NCBI RefSeq assembly: GCF_900115655.1
Contig: NZ_FOXF01000005.1
Location: forward strand, 48,950 to 112,949
DNA: 64,000 bases
Source of the DNA: Ruminobacter amylophilus
GTDB taxonomy: Bacteria > Pseudomonadota > Gammaproteobacteria > Enterobacterales > Succinivibrionaceae
Reading direction: 5' to 3'
Shown here: positions 26,298 to 36,572 of the stretch, piece by piece
Numbering within the stretch: position 1 is the stretch's first letter
How the letters are laid out: each line of letters opens with the position of its first letter
Notes under the pieces: model-generated
The model's database searches: none
Seen by the model: the letters and a program-made list of their open reading frames with translations, nothing else
What the model was told of the DNA's origin: nothing
Position numbers and translations under genes: made by a program

Positions 26298-27493
26298 TAC
26301 TTTAATCTCCTTAACTGAACTGTATTCAACATTCTGTCACGGCTTGGCTTGGATTCAATAAAGCTACCGGAAAAATCAGGACTTAAACCTTTTAAAAAAG
26401 CTTCCTTGTCAAAACTGCCGTCTGTTAAAAACTGAAGTGTAAAAGTCTTTTTAGGTCTGTCAAACTTAAGGCTTACCATCTCAATGTTTTTCTTGGAATA
26501 CACATACGGTACCATTATTTTTGACAGATCCACGAAACCTTCATCAGTGCCGATCGGTGATGAATTTTCAATCAGCGCCTTCATTTTTCCAACCGGGTCA
26601 TCAACATTTCCTGTCTGATGATTAATCTGATTAAAAATAATTCTTTGCTGATTGCGATAGTCCATGGTCTCACGAATTATCGACTTTGTTTTATATGACA
26701 TATTAACAAACCACAGACTGAACATGATTACAATCAGAACAGCCACCTTTATCCAGGATCTGACAAACTTAACGTGGTAATTAATTTTTCTCTGCTTTGA
26801 CGATAAGTTTATTTTGCTTTTTATTGTTCCCTCAGCAATTACCTTCTCGGCAGATTCAACAAGTGATTCCTCCCACTTTTCTTTAAACTCCCCAGGAAGC
26901 TCACTCAGTGAAATATATTTTTTCTTTTCGTCTTCACTTCCTTCAATCATAGGAAGCCAGTCTTCCTGAATTTCCATTCCGGTATTCTTATCATATCTGA
27001 CTAGCCATACATTGTCATACTTCAGGAGATAACCTGCAAAATCAGCTTGATTCTTATCAGGGTAAGGAATGGTTAAAACATCAGGTACAATAATATCGAC
27101 ACTCAGACCGAGAAGCTCAAGGGCTTTTTCAAGATTTCTGAGTTCTGTGTGTTTGTAAATAACAACCTGATAATCATTCCCCTGTCTTTCCAAAACCCTG
27201 ACAGAGAAATCGTCAACATCTTCCGCAAAATCATCTTCAATCACATACAGCAGTGAATTATATGCGCTCTTCTTTAGTTTTCCCGGAAAGGTAATCTTTT
27301 TAAAAGTCATAGAGGATGCAGGATAAAGCAAAACCACTATACGTTCCGGTGAGCCGGAATTAGTCTGAGCCAATTCTTCAATCGTTGCATTATGCCCGCT
27401 TGAAATTATATTTTTTGATGCATCATCATATGCAAACCAACTGTAATCTCTGGGGAAAGATAAATTAGGACGAATAAAAAGATACTCACTCAT
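26297..27493 (-). CDS. gspL: Type II secretion system protein L
   Basis: 398 aa. Actin-like cytoplasmic domain (about 1-235) that binds the GspE ATPase, one membrane segment (about 247-266), then a periplasmic ferredoxin-like domain. I use the ATG giving MSEYLFIRPN because AAGGGG lies 8 nt upstream; an in-frame GTG three codons earlier is less likely. It overlaps gspK by 8 bp and gspM by 1. Confidence 0.92.
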   Translation of the reverse strand: MSEYLFIRPNLSFPRDYSWFAYDDASKNIISSGHNATIEELAQTNSGSPERIVVLLYPASSMTFKKITFPGKLKKSAYNSLLYVIEDDFAEDVDDFSVRVLERQGNDYQVVIYKHTELRNLEKALELLGLSVDIIVPDVLTIPYPDKNQADFAGYLLKYDNVWLVRYDKNTGMEIQEDWLPMIEGSEDEKKKYISLSELPGEFKEKWEESLVESAEKVIAEGTIKSKINLSSKQRKINYHVKFVRSWIKVAVLIVIMFSLWFVNMSYKTKSIIRETMDYRNQQRIIFNQINHQTGNVDDPVGKMKALIENSSPIGTDEGFVDLSKIMVPYVYSKKNIEMVSLKFDRPKKTFTLQFLTDGSFDKEAFLKGLSPDFSGSFIESKPSRDRMLNTVQLRRLK

Positions 27494-28520
27494 TAAGTTC
27501 ACCCCTTAAGCGCTGATACACGACAAGACTGGTATCAGAATCTCTGTAAAATCTGGTTCGAAATGCAAATTCATGCTCTCCGAAAGATACTTTAATATTT
27601 GCCACGAAATAATTTGAATTAGTAACAACCGTCTTCTGCAGTCTGGTTTTCAATCCGTTCATGGCATCCGTATATTTTTGTATAACTGAATTATTTAAGA
27701 AACCGTCTGCAGTATCCCATCCGTATTCCGGACGCTCCTTGTTTATGACATTTAACGCCGTATCAAAATCCATGGTCCCTAAAAACATTGCTGACAGCAA
27801 CGGTGCCTTTTTAAAAGTCAGAGTATTGATACTCACATTCATATCTGAAGTCGGAAGTGCACATATCAACGGTTCAAGCCTTCTGTAAATTTCAGGTGTC
27901 ATGCCTCTTATAGCTCTAAGTTCACTCTTATCGTAAAACATTCCTTGAGCCGTAAGATGGGGACTCGGTATAGATGAATAATACTGATCTTCAGCACCTA
28001 CTGAAGACCTCATATCGGAATCCGTATCAATCCAGTCCATTGCCGAATCCACAATGGTGTCAGCAGTGTTTTCATCCGCTCCTGCGGAAATTATCAGTTG
28101 TGTAAAAACAAGTGCGGGATATGTTTTCTTCAGCAATCTGTAGTCAGTGTTCAGAATTGCCGACTCACTGGAAGTATCAATTGAAAGATTGTTATTCAGG
28201 GAATTTATATTAAAACATGCCATCTCATCATAAACGGTACCGCTTATTACGGAATCGTCCAAAGGGATCACCTGATTAGGCTGAGCCCAGTTCATTCCCA
28301 AATACACTTTTGACTTTGTTTTTTTGAAATCATCTATCATGTATTTTTTGATGATACCTTCTATACCGTCAACATACCATTTTGATGTCTGTACAAGGTC
28401 GGCATTGCTGGTTATAAAAAAGACGCGGTTATACCGCACTGCTATTGTGGTAGCGGTGATAATCATTATAGCTATGGCAAGCAGAGCCATTATCAGTGCA
28501 GTTCCATTGTTTTTCTTCAT
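27486..28520 (-). CDS. gspK: Type II secretion minor pseudopilin K
   Basis: 344 aa, the largest pseudopilin. Leader MKKNNG followed by a hydrophobic helix with no Glu at position +5, the hallmark of GspK. The large alpha domain inserted in the pilin fold (ADENTADTIVDSAMDWIDTDSD region, written here in part: TIVDSAMDWIDTD) is visible. With GspI and GspJ it caps the pseudopilus. One-nucleotide overlap with gspJ. Confidence 0.95.
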   Translation of the reverse strand: MKKNNGTALIMALLAIAIMIITATTIAVRYNRVFFITSNADLVQTSKWYVDGIEGIIKKYMIDDFKKTKSKVYLGMNWAQPNQVIPLDDSVISGTVYDEMACFNINSLNNNLSIDTSSESAILNTDYRLLKKTYPALVFTQLIISAGADENTADTIVDSAMDWIDTDSDMRSSVGAEDQYYSSIPSPHLTAQGMFYDKSELRAIRGMTPEIYRRLEPLICALPTSDMNVSINTLTFKKAPLLSAMFLGTMDFDTALNVINKERPEYGWDTADGFLNNSVIQKYTDAMNGLKTRLQKTVVTNSNYFVANIKVSFGEHEFAFRTRFYRDSDTSLVVYQRLRGELNE

Positions 28521-29122
28521 TAATGTTCACCGGCTATAACATAAATGGTCTTTTCTATCTTACCGTAATCTTCCAGCTCAATTTCAATCTTAAATCCTCC
28601 AGGCAAAGACATCTTGTTCTGCCAGTCTTTTGTCCACGAACCTGATTTATAAAAATTAAGCTTAAAAGAATTAACGCCACTTAAAACAGGTTCAAATTCA
28701 GGTTCAAACCCCACAACAGTGTCCGGAAAAGGATACGTGGCTCTCTGTAATTCCTTATTCTTAAGTCTGTACCAAACTCTGGTAATTTCGCCTCTTGGCA
28801 GCATTGCCCCGGGATTTAGACTGCCTCCAACAGAAAAAGACACCCCTACCCCATCTGACTGATACTTATTTTCCCCAACCTCAATAATTATTTTGCTTGA
28901 AGATCCGTCATATCTGAATTGACGGGGAACAGCCTGCGAAAAGTCTCTATCCACAACAGAAAAAGCCTTCTGCAATTCTACAAATCTGGCAGAATTCTCT
29001 TCAACCACACTATCAGCATTAATGACTCCGGTTATTATTTTATATGTAGCCTGAGCCAGAATTGCCATAATGACAATCGATAACAGAACCTCAATCAGAG
29101 TAAAAGCCTGAAATCTACGCAT
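28520..29122 (-). CDS. gspJ: Type II secretion minor pseudopilin J
   Basis: 200 aa with a class III leader; processing site A|FTLIEV rather than the more common G|F, tolerated by prepilin peptidases. A hydrophobic N-terminal helix is followed by a beta-rich domain. Tip complex with GspI and GspK. It begins one nucleotide after gspI ends. Confidence 0.95.
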   Translation of the reverse strand: MRRFQAFTLIEVLLSIVIMAILAQATYKIITGVINADSVVEENSARFVELQKAFSVVDRDFSQAVPRQFRYDGSSSKIIIEVGENKYQSDGVGVSFSVGGSLNPGAMLPRGEITRVWYRLKNKELQRATYPFPDTVVGFEPEFEPVLSGVNSFKLNFYKSGSWTKDWQNKMSLPGGFKIEIELEDYGKIEKTIYVIAGEH

Positions 29123-29123
29123 G

Positions 29124-29495
29124 TTATTTACTCACATAGGTTCTCAAATATGCCACAGGTGTATCAGTATTGGTTTTAGACGTTATAAAGACCTCAACTT
29201 CAAGAGATCGGAAATTAACATCCTGTGTATTCTGCCCGCGATACCGATAGTACCAGGTTCTTCCGGCCAGCTCCTGTTTATCATTTACCCAGCTGTTGCT
29301 CGGCCAGATCTTGTTTAACTTTATCTGACTGAGAACATTATCTGCCACCATCTGCCCGAAATAAGACTCCTCCATTCCGGATAATCCGTGCATGGTATTG
29401 TAAATAACATTCATCACCGCTGAAGATGTAAGTGCAAAAATAACCAGAGCAATCATCACTTCCAGCAATGTCATTCCTTTATTTTTCTTTTTCAT
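29124..29495 (-). CDS. gspI: Type II secretion minor pseudopilin I
   Basis: 123 aa with leader MKKKNKG|MTLLEV, the typical GspI site with Met at +1. An in-frame start nine codons upstream is open, but it would extend the leader and overlap gspH; the chosen ATG has an AGGACAGG site ahead and lies one nucleotide after the gspH stop. GspI nucleates the tip with J and K. Confidence 0.94.
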   Translation of the reverse strand: MKKKNKGMTLLEVMIALVIFALTSSAVMNVIYNTMHGLSGMEESYFGQMVADNVLSQIKLNKIWPSNSWVNDKQELAGRTWYYRYRGQNTQDVNFRSLEVEVFITSKTNTDTPVAYLRTYVSK

Positions 29496-29496
29496 C

Positions 29497-30123
29497 TCAG
29501 AGCCTGTCCTTTTCAGAGTCAAAAAGTCTGAAGCGTCCCGTTTCAGTGGCTATTATCATTATGGGATTATTCTTATCGTCACCTTCTTCAGGAATAAGTC
29601 TCAGCCTGAAGGGGGTCACCTCACCAGTAGGATAAAACAGAATCTGCGGCCAATTGCGTTTTTCCACGTCTCTTGCCTGTTTATCAAAATCAACTTCGTC
29701 AAGTGTTTCGTCTTTTGTCTCGACTTTCATTCCGCCGACTTTCAGTTCTGCCTTGATCCCCTCATCAAAAGTAACATCTGTTGCAATACCTTCAACATTA
29801 TAGGGACTCCAGGTCAGCTGATCCCAGTAGGACAAAAACATCTGCTGTTCAACGGAGAGATTCGTAAGCTTCTTATTGCCGTTCGGTGTCTGATACAGAA
29901 AAGTGTATCCGTCTGGTTTTACCCAAAGACCTATAATCCGCCCTTCCATTGATGCCCTGTCGGAAATCTCTTCCATAATAAGTAACAGTTTGTCGGCCTG
30001 TTCTGAGGCACTGCCGGCAAGACTGTCGTCTCCGGGAAGAGTCATTGATACTACTGATGCTGAAATCCCCATAATGAGAATTACCATCAAAATTTCAATT
30101 AAGGTAAAACCGTTATTTTTCAT
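29497..30123 (-). CDS. gspH: Type II secretion minor pseudopilin H
   Basis: 208 aa; leader MKNNG|FTLIEI and a hydrophobic helix. GspH links the tip complex to the major pseudopilin. The C-terminal region shows the W-P-x-[IL]-x-F-Y-P-x-G-E motif (WPQILFYPTGEV), which is characteristic of GspH. A 48-bp gap separates it from gspG. Confidence 0.94.
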   Translation of the reverse strand: MKNNGFTLIEILMVILIMGISASVVSMTLPGDDSLAGSASEQADKLLLIMEEISDRASMEGRIIGLWVKPDGYTFLYQTPNGNKKLTNLSVEQQMFLSYWDQLTWSPYNVEGIATDVTFDEGIKAELKVGGMKVETKDETLDEVDFDKQARDVEKRNWPQILFYPTGEVTPFRLRLIPEEGDDKNNPIMIIATETGRFRLFDSEKDRL

Positions 30124-30171
30124 GAAAACTCCGGCATCAGTCTATGCAGGTTCAGTGTTAAAAACGCACCA

Positions 30172-30627
30172 TTAATTACTGGTGCAGGCATCCAGAGTTT
30201 CTGTGGTCACGGTATCAACATTCCAGTTACCGATATCATCACAGGTCCCTGCTTCACCATCTGGACCGGCACTGAATACATCGTACTTACCGTGATCACC
30301 AGGCATCTTGTAATAATAAGGGCTGTCCCATGGGTCATTGGTAAGCTTTTCCACATAGCCACCGCTGCGGTATTTCTTTGGAACCGGTGCTGAAGTAGGC
30401 TTGCTTACAAGAGCATTAAGCCCCTGATCCGTAGTTGGAAATCTCTTAACGTCCATCTGATACATCTTGAGAGCTGTTTCCAACCCCTGAATATCAGTCT
30501 TAACCTTGCTGATGTTTGCTTCATCAAGGCTTCCCATTACATTTGGCGCCACCATCGCAGCCAACAGACCAAGAATAACGATTACAACCATTATTTCCAG
30601 AAGCGTAAAACCTTTATTTCTAGACAT
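30172..30627 (-). CDS. gspG: Type II secretion major pseudopilin G
   Basis: 151 aa with leader MSRNKG|FTLLEIM and the conserved core DWG-like DPWDSPYYYK and GPDGE calcium-loop region. It polymerises into the pseudopilus that drives export. The gaps on both sides (48 and 44 bp) are the widest inside the operon, a common arrangement that may allow higher GspG output. Confidence 0.97.
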   Translation of the reverse strand: MSRNKGFTLLEIMVVIVILGLLAAMVAPNVMGSLDEANISKVKTDIQGLETALKMYQMDVKRFPTTDQGLNALVSKPTSAPVPKKYRSGGYVEKLTNDPWDSPYYYKMPGDHGKYDVFSAGPDGEAGTCDDIGNWNVDTVTTETLDACTSN

Positions 30628-30671
30628 TGTTACTCCAAAATACTATTCAATAAATTTGTACACACATTAAA

Positions 30672-31913
30672 TTATCTGCCACCGACCATTGTATTCATCT
30701 GCAATAGAGGCTGCAGTATTGATATAACTATAAAAAGGACGATTACCGCCATACCAACTATAAGCATGGGTTCAAACACGGCCAGAGCCATGGCCACATT
30801 TCTTTTAAATTCATTACTCTGATTAGTAGCAGCTCTGCCCAGCATATTATCCAATTCACCGCTCTTTTCACCTGATGCAATCATGTGCAGCATCATGGGA
30901 GTAAAAAGCTTTGTCTCTCTAAGCGAACGGCTGAGCCCTTTACCTTCACGTACCTTTTCTGATGCTTCAGACAATCTGTCCTTTGCCACGAGATTAGTCA
31001 AAGTATCACTTGCCACTCTCATGCCTTCAATAAGAGGCACGGCACTTGAATGAAGTATACATAAAGTTTGGGCATATCTGGCGGTATTTAATGACCTGCT
31101 TACCTTGCCTATCACTGGTAACTTAAGAATCATGGCATGAATTTTTTTCTTAAAAACCGGATTTCTCATGGCAACGGAAAAAGCACAGAGTCCAACACCC
31201 AAAACCATAAGAATCAATATGCCGTAATGTCTGACAAAATTGGACAGTCCAATCATTATTAAAGTTGACTTAGGCAGAGTGGCATTCATATGCACGAACT
31301 GCTCAACCACTTTCGGTACCACTGTGGAAAGCAGGATACCGATAACCGAAACTGCTACCACTGACAGCACAATCGGATATATCAGGGCCTGTGTTACCTT
31401 GGCCTTGAGTTCCTGTTTGTTTTCAGTGTAATCAGCCAGTCGTTCCAGTACTTCATCCAAATGGCCGGACTTTTCACCTGCGGCCACCATTGACACGTAC
31501 AGATCATCAAAGACCTTTGGAAATTTACGCATAGAATCTGCCAGCGTCAAACCTTCACACACCTTCTCACGTACAGAATTAATAATAGCCGCATGCTTAG
31601 GATTTTCACTCTGCTGTGCCACAGCTCTCAATGTCTCTTCCAATGGCATGGATGACGAAACAAGTGTTGCTATCTGACGGGTAACAAGACACAGGTTAGC
31701 GTTGGACATTCTCGGTTCAAACAAGGATGAAAAAGAAAAACCGCTACTGCTGTTACTACCGGCGGAAGTCTTCAGTACACCTTCACGGACATCAGAAGGA
31801 ATCAGTCCAAGTTCTTTAATTTTAGCACGGGCACTCTTGGGAGAATCGGCTTCCACTGTTCCCTTCTTCGATTTACCTGTCTTGTCAACAGCCGTGTACT
31901 GATACGTTGCCAT
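30672..31913 (-). CDS. gspF: Type II secretion inner-membrane platform protein F
   Basis: 413 aa polytopic protein with two repeated cytoplasmic GspF domains and three membrane segments (about 172-194, 225-245, 378-402). The MVAAGEKSGHLDEVL and MIASGEKSGELDNML repeats mark the two halves (shown shortened: AAGEKSG and ASGEKSG). It couples GspE to pseudopilus assembly. Starts 5 bp after gspE. Confidence 0.97.
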   Translation of the reverse strand: MATYQYTAVDKTGKSKKGTVEADSPKSARAKIKELGLIPSDVREGVLKTSAGSNSSSGFSFSSLFEPRMSNANLCLVTRQIATLVSSSMPLEETLRAVAQQSENPKHAAIINSVREKVCEGLTLADSMRKFPKVFDDLYVSMVAAGEKSGHLDEVLERLADYTENKQELKAKVTQALIYPIVLSVVAVSVIGILLSTVVPKVVEQFVHMNATLPKSTLIMIGLSNFVRHYGILILMVLGVGLCAFSVAMRNPVFKKKIHAMILKLPVIGKVSRSLNTARYAQTLCILHSSAVPLIEGMRVASDTLTNLVAKDRLSEASEKVREGKGLSRSLRETKLFTPMMLHMIASGEKSGELDNMLGRAATNQSNEFKRNVAMALAVFEPMLIVGMAVIVLFIVISILQPLLQMNTMVGGR

Positions 31914-31918
31914 TAGTC

Positions 31919-33517
31919 TTATTCCCCACTAGTTACACGCATAACTTCCTCCAGAGAAGTTTTTCCGGCAAGAACCTTTGAAAAACCGTCATCTCTGATA
32001 GTAGGAGTGTATGGTCTTACTACTTTTTCGATGGCAACCTCTCCATCAGGGCTGTGGATTGCCAGCTGAACATCATTATTGACCTCGACAAGCTCATGAA
32101 TGCCGCAGCGCCCCTTGTAACCAGTATTATTACATTCGCTGCAGCCAACCGGTTTATAAATTGTTACAGGATGGTCAATTCCCAAAATTTCCATATCATG
32201 AGCTGAAGTAACTACCGGCTGCTTGCAGTACGGACACAGAGTACGAACAAGTCTCTGAGCCAGAACAGCCAGAAGCGAGGTAGAGAGAAGGAACGGCTCA
32301 ATTCCCATGTCCTTTAAACGGGTTATTGCACCAACAGCTGTATTTGTATGAAGTGTAGATAAAACAAGGTGACCTGTCAGTGATGCCTGAACTGCTATCT
32401 CTGCTGTTTCATGGTCACGGATTTCCCCTATCATAACCACATCAGGGTCCTGACGCAGAATAGCACGCAGTGCTCTCGCAAAGGTCATATCAACTTTCGG
32501 ATTTACCGGAGTCTGACCAATTCCCTCCAGATCGTATTCAACAGGATCTTCTACGGTCAGTATATTTCTGTCTTTGGTATTGATTTCAGAAATACCTGCG
32601 TACAGAGTTGTACTCTTACCTGAACCTGTTGGTCCGGTTACAAGAATAATTCCGTGAGGCATTCTGATAAGCCTGCCGAATTTCTCCGCAATTGCCGGAG
32701 TCATACCCAGCTGACTCAATTCCAGACGTACACTGTTCTTATCAAGAAGTCGCATTACAATACGTTCGCTGTAACTGGTAGGAATGGTAGAAACACGCAC
32801 GTCTACAGTTTTTCCGCCTACTACCAAGGAAATACGGCCATCCTGAGGAATTCTCTTTTCAGAAATATCCAGTTTGGCCATAACCTTGATGCGTGATATC
32901 AGATAAGGTGTAAATTTTCGTTCTAGAGATATATTTTCATGCAGAACACCATCCACACGAAATCTTATAACAAGCTTATTTTCATATGGTTCAATATGAA
33001 TATCTGAAGCTTCTTCCTTTACGGCCTGCGCCAGCATGGCATTTATAAACCTTACCATCGGTGAATTTTCACTGTTATCCAGAAGATCTGCTTTATTAAG
33101 ATCGTCTGAAAGGCTCAAATCCTCCACGTCATCACCCATGTTGCTGGCAATTCTTTGGGCTTCAGAATCATCATTCTGATACAAGTCAGTCAGCAGATTG
33201 TCAAAATCTTCAGCCGGCAGCTTCTTCAGTCCGAAATTTCTTCCGGCAAAACGTCTTACCTCGAGAAGCACATCCATGGAAGGCTGTTCCTTGAAGAAAA
33301 GATAAACATTTCCGTTATCTGACGCCAGAAGAACTCCTTTATCCCTGGCAAAAAGGAACGGAAGTCTCAGCTCATCGGCAGGAACGGCTTCAGGTTCAAC
33401 TGCGGAAATAATGCTCTTTAACGGATCTGGTGAAGCCTGTACAGGCTCCTCTCCGCCATTTTCAACAGAAACGACCTTTTCAATATCTACAGTATCAATA
33501 TCATTCAGATCAGACAT
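31919..33517 (-). CDS. gspE: Type II secretion ATPase E
   Basis: 532 aa cytoplasmic secretion ATPase. Walker A GPTGSGKST (295-303), Walker B region VVMIGEIRD (360-368) and the zinc-binding tetracysteine CxxC...CxxC (Cys428, 431, 459, 462) are all intact. The N-terminal part (about 1-120) is the GspL-binding domain. The start has a GGAG site. Located between gspD and gspF. Confidence 0.98.
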   Translation of the reverse strand: MSDLNDIDTVDIEKVVSVENGGEEPVQASPDPLKSIISAVEPEAVPADELRLPFLFARDKGVLLASDNGNVYLFFKEQPSMDVLLEVRRFAGRNFGLKKLPAEDFDNLLTDLYQNDDSEAQRIASNMGDDVEDLSLSDDLNKADLLDNSENSPMVRFINAMLAQAVKEEASDIHIEPYENKLVIRFRVDGVLHENISLERKFTPYLISRIKVMAKLDISEKRIPQDGRISLVVGGKTVDVRVSTIPTSYSERIVMRLLDKNSVRLELSQLGMTPAIAEKFGRLIRMPHGIILVTGPTGSGKSTTLYAGISEINTKDRNILTVEDPVEYDLEGIGQTPVNPKVDMTFARALRAILRQDPDVVMIGEIRDHETAEIAVQASLTGHLVLSTLHTNTAVGAITRLKDMGIEPFLLSTSLLAVLAQRLVRTLCPYCKQPVVTSAHDMEILGIDHPVTIYKPVGCSECNNTGYKGRCGIHELVEVNNDVQLAIHSPDGEVAIEKVVRPYTPTIRDDGFSKVLAGKTSLEEVMRVTSGE

Positions 33518-33544
33518 TTATCACAGCTCCGTCCATCTTGCTGA

Positions 33545-35482
33545 TTACTTAGGTTCATTACTGTTTACCACCTGAATAACATCAGGAGCTATGACTATTG
33601 TCGAATTAAGCTCAGGCATGACAGGTGTTGATAAAGTTATAGGCAAAAGTCTCAGCCCCCGTTTGTTGCGCTGAAGCTGTTCATTTCTGAACATGGAATA
33701 CTTTGCCGCAGAAAGTTCAGCGTAATCACCATCTTCACGCAAAATAATAGGACGAAGAAATACCATCAGATTTCTCTTTTCATACGAACTGGAGGTATAC
33801 TTAAACAATTCTCCCAAAATAGGAATATCTCCCAAAAACGGAACCTTGGTTACACTCTCAACGGTCTGATTATTCATCAATCCGCCAAGAACAACAGTAT
33901 CACCGCTCTTTACAAGTACTGAATTCTTAATGGTTCTTACATCAAAAGTTGCCCCATTTTCATCTTTGGCACTGCTGCTGTTAACACTTGAAACTTCCTG
34001 TTCAAGAGTCAGCATTACACTGTCTCCTTCATTGATTTGCGGAGTAAATTTGAGTTTTGTACCAACTGTCTTTCTTTCAATAGTGTCATATCTTACGGAT
34101 GTATCGGAAGTACTTGTCTGTGTACCTGTTTTAACAGGAACTTCCTGACCGACATTAAATTCAGCTTCTTCATTATCCATGGTTATGATACTAGGCGTGG
34201 ACAGAACATCATTACGTGAATCGGCCTGTACCATGGACAGCAGACCAAACCAGTTTCCGCTGTAAAAACCGATACCGCCGCCATTAAGCTTTGCCAATGA
34301 AGAAATTCCGGAAGTTGTAACAAGATTGGACACCGGAACCTGACTTCCCGTGAACTGAACCATTCCGCCGGAGGTGTTACCCCACTGAATACCAAGTGAA
34401 GCACTTGTGCTGTCGCTGATTTCCACAATTATCGCTTCAACCAGGACCTGAGCCCTTTTAATATCGAGCTTTCTAATGATGTTTTCAATTTCTTTTATAT
34501 AATTGGGTTCAGCATTAACTATAATCGAATTTGTAGCTTCGTTGCTGTAAATATTTATCTTGGCACCTGAGGATGTTCCGTTTGATGCCCCGTCGTTTCC
34601 GGTTATTGACTTGCTCACGCCATTAAGTGTTTCAATAACCTCAGCGGCCTTGGCATATCTTAAATAGAATACCCTGGTATTTCCTGATGATGCCTGATCC
34701 ATGTCAAGCTTATTAATGATTTTAATAACCCTTTCACGAGCTCTCGGTTCACCGGAAACCACTACAGAATTTGTTCTTTCATCAGCAACCATCTTCGGCG
34801 TAAGAAGTGCTGACGTTGCTGATTTTGATGCGTCTTCTTTGATAATGGTGTTTACAACACGTACAACTTCATTGGCTGAGGCATGTTCAAGCTTAACAAT
34901 CTCTACCTCCTGATTACCGGCCTTATCAACTCTGTTAACAATGTCGGCAAGCCTGTTTACCACCTGAGCCCTGCCGGTAATAAGCAGAACATTAGACGGT
35001 TCATAATGAACGACGTTACCGGCCCCCTGATTATCGATAAGTCCTCTTAACAGCGGGGCCAGTTCCCTTACACTCACATTTCTTACAGGAACAACTCTAG
35101 TGATCATCTCATCACCGATTCCTCCTGACTCGCTCACTGGAACACCGGCTGTTTTAGCCACGGCGGATCTGACGACTTTGTACACGTTGTGATCTGTTTC
35201 AACTACGGCATAACCGTAAACCTCAAGCACGCTTAAAAAGAACTGATAATACTCTTCCTCGTTCAGCAAATCGTAACTGCGTACATTGATTTTTCCACGC
35301 ACGGCAGGATCAACTATAAAATTTTTATTGAGATTTTTTCCTACCGTACTGATAAATTCATTAATATCAGTACCCTTAAAACTTGCTGAAAATTCCGCGG
35401 CATTGAGAACTGAACCATATCCAAACAATGCCAGAGAAAGAGCCACTGCACAACAAGATTTTTTGAGACTGTTGATTTTCAT
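33545..35482 (-). CDS. gspD: Type II secretion outer-membrane secretin D
   Basis: 645 aa. Signal peptide (about 1-29) followed by N0 (FKGTDINEFIST), N1-N3 domains with KH-like repeats and a secretin core with the conserved VPFLGDIPILG segment near residue 565. It forms the outer-membrane channel. No gspAB or pilotin gspS gene is next to it, so how it reaches the outer membrane is not shown here. Confidence 0.97.
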   Translation of the reverse strand: MKINSLKKSCCAVALSLALFGYGSVLNAAEFSASFKGTDINEFISTVGKNLNKNFIVDPAVRGKINVRSYDLLNEEEYYQFFLSVLEVYGYAVVETDHNVYKVVRSAVAKTAGVPVSESGGIGDEMITRVVPVRNVSVRELAPLLRGLIDNQGAGNVVHYEPSNVLLITGRAQVVNRLADIVNRVDKAGNQEVEIVKLEHASANEVVRVVNTIIKEDASKSATSALLTPKMVADERTNSVVVSGEPRARERVIKIINKLDMDQASSGNTRVFYLRYAKAAEVIETLNGVSKSITGNDGASNGTSSGAKINIYSNEATNSIIVNAEPNYIKEIENIIRKLDIKRAQVLVEAIIVEISDSTSASLGIQWGNTSGGMVQFTGSQVPVSNLVTTSGISSLAKLNGGGIGFYSGNWFGLLSMVQADSRNDVLSTPSIITMDNEEAEFNVGQEVPVKTGTQTSTSDTSVRYDTIERKTVGTKLKFTPQINEGDSVMLTLEQEVSSVNSSSAKDENGATFDVRTIKNSVLVKSGDTVVLGGLMNNQTVESVTKVPFLGDIPILGELFKYTSSSYEKRNLMVFLRPIILREDGDYAELSAAKYSMFRNEQLQRNKRGLRLLPITLSTPVMPELNSTIVIAPDVIQVVNSNEPK

Positions 35483-35495
35483 TATTATTCACCGT

Positions 35496-36452
35496 TTACT
35501 GAATGTCTAAAACGATTGTTTCTTTTGAGCCGTTACGATCTACAACTATATTTATCTGGGTCATGTTCTGCAACTCCCCCATCACAGCCATGGCCTGAGC
35601 ACTGTCAGTAAGGTCCTTACCATTAATTTCCACAGCAATGTCCCCTGCTTTTAAACCTGCGTCTATAAACAACTTCCCTTCACTGCCAGGATTAAGTTCA
35701 TACCCTATAATCTTTCCATCTTTTTGGGCTGGAGAAATATTTATGTAATTGAATAGATTTCCAGGATTACTGAGTAATTCCGTACGAACCGTCTGTAACT
35801 CACCTTTATCAATTTTTGATGTCTGATTCTTTTTTGAATCCTTTGCCTGAGATGATTCGGAAGGCGCAGATACGAAGATATCTTCAGGTAACTTGATAAC
35901 CTCTTCCACACCGGCATTATTGATAACTATTTCCTGTGGTTTTATCTGAGAGATAACGGCATTTGTACCTTCGATTTTTTCACCTACCGAATATACATTT
36001 TCAATCCCCTTCATCACAAACACCACAGCCCCTCTCTTAGGGTCTGAACTGTATGAAATACCTGTAATTTTTACGTCAAGTTTTGAACGCGTGGCAGCTG
36101 GAGACTTGTTCTGCTGAACAGGCTGATTTGCCGGTTCTACACCAAAAAGACTGTAATTGCTCAACTTTACACTGGTTCCTGGAGATTGAATTTTCTTTAA
36201 CTCCTGAGGCGTAAGACCTGCTAATGCAGGACTTTTATATGGAATTTTATGCCAAAAAAAGACAGCTGCCTCATAGCAGACTACAAATGTCAAAAGATAA
36301 AACAAATACGCAGAAATTTTTGTATAATATCTGTCAAGATGCTGTGGGCTTTTAGTTGAGGAATTCACGTTGGTATGAGCATTTTCAGCTGATGAGTCTT
36401 TGCTTTGTTTTTTCTCAAAAAAACGTTTTTTTAGCGTTTCTATAGAAATCAT
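35496..36452 (-). CDS. gspC: Type II secretion inner-membrane protein C
   Basis: 318 aa. Short cytoplasmic N-tail, one membrane segment (about 48-67 of this start), a homology region with LSNYSLFGV, and a C-terminal PDZ domain (about 220-318; GLKAGDIAVEING). It links the platform to the secretin and helps choose substrates. The ATG at 36452 is behind a GGAG site; an in-frame GTG four codons upstream is rejected. First gene of the operon, divergent from hslR. The 120-bp gap between them holds no promoter I can fix with confidence. Confidence 0.94.
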   Translation of the reverse strand: MISIETLKKRFFEKKQSKDSSAENAHTNVNSSTKSPQHLDRYYTKISAYLFYLLTFVVCYEAAVFFWHKIPYKSPALAGLTPQELKKIQSPGTSVKLSNYSLFGVEPANQPVQQNKSPAATRSKLDVKITGISYSSDPKRGAVVFVMKGIENVYSVGEKIEGTNAVISQIKPQEIVINNAGVEEVIKLPEDIFVSAPSESSQAKDSKKNQTSKIDKGELQTVRTELLSNPGNLFNYINISPAQKDGKIIGYELNPGSEGKLFIDAGLKAGDIAVEINGKDLTDSAQAMAVMGELQNMTQINIVVDRNGSKETIVLDIQ

Positions 36453-36572
36453 AACAAACTCCACCCCACATTAAATTCATACATCCTATAATCGTACGAA
36501 ATTGCTTTAAATTTGTAAAATGTTTAACAATTTTTTTTGATGTTTTTTTATATAAATCACTAAAAGAGAATT

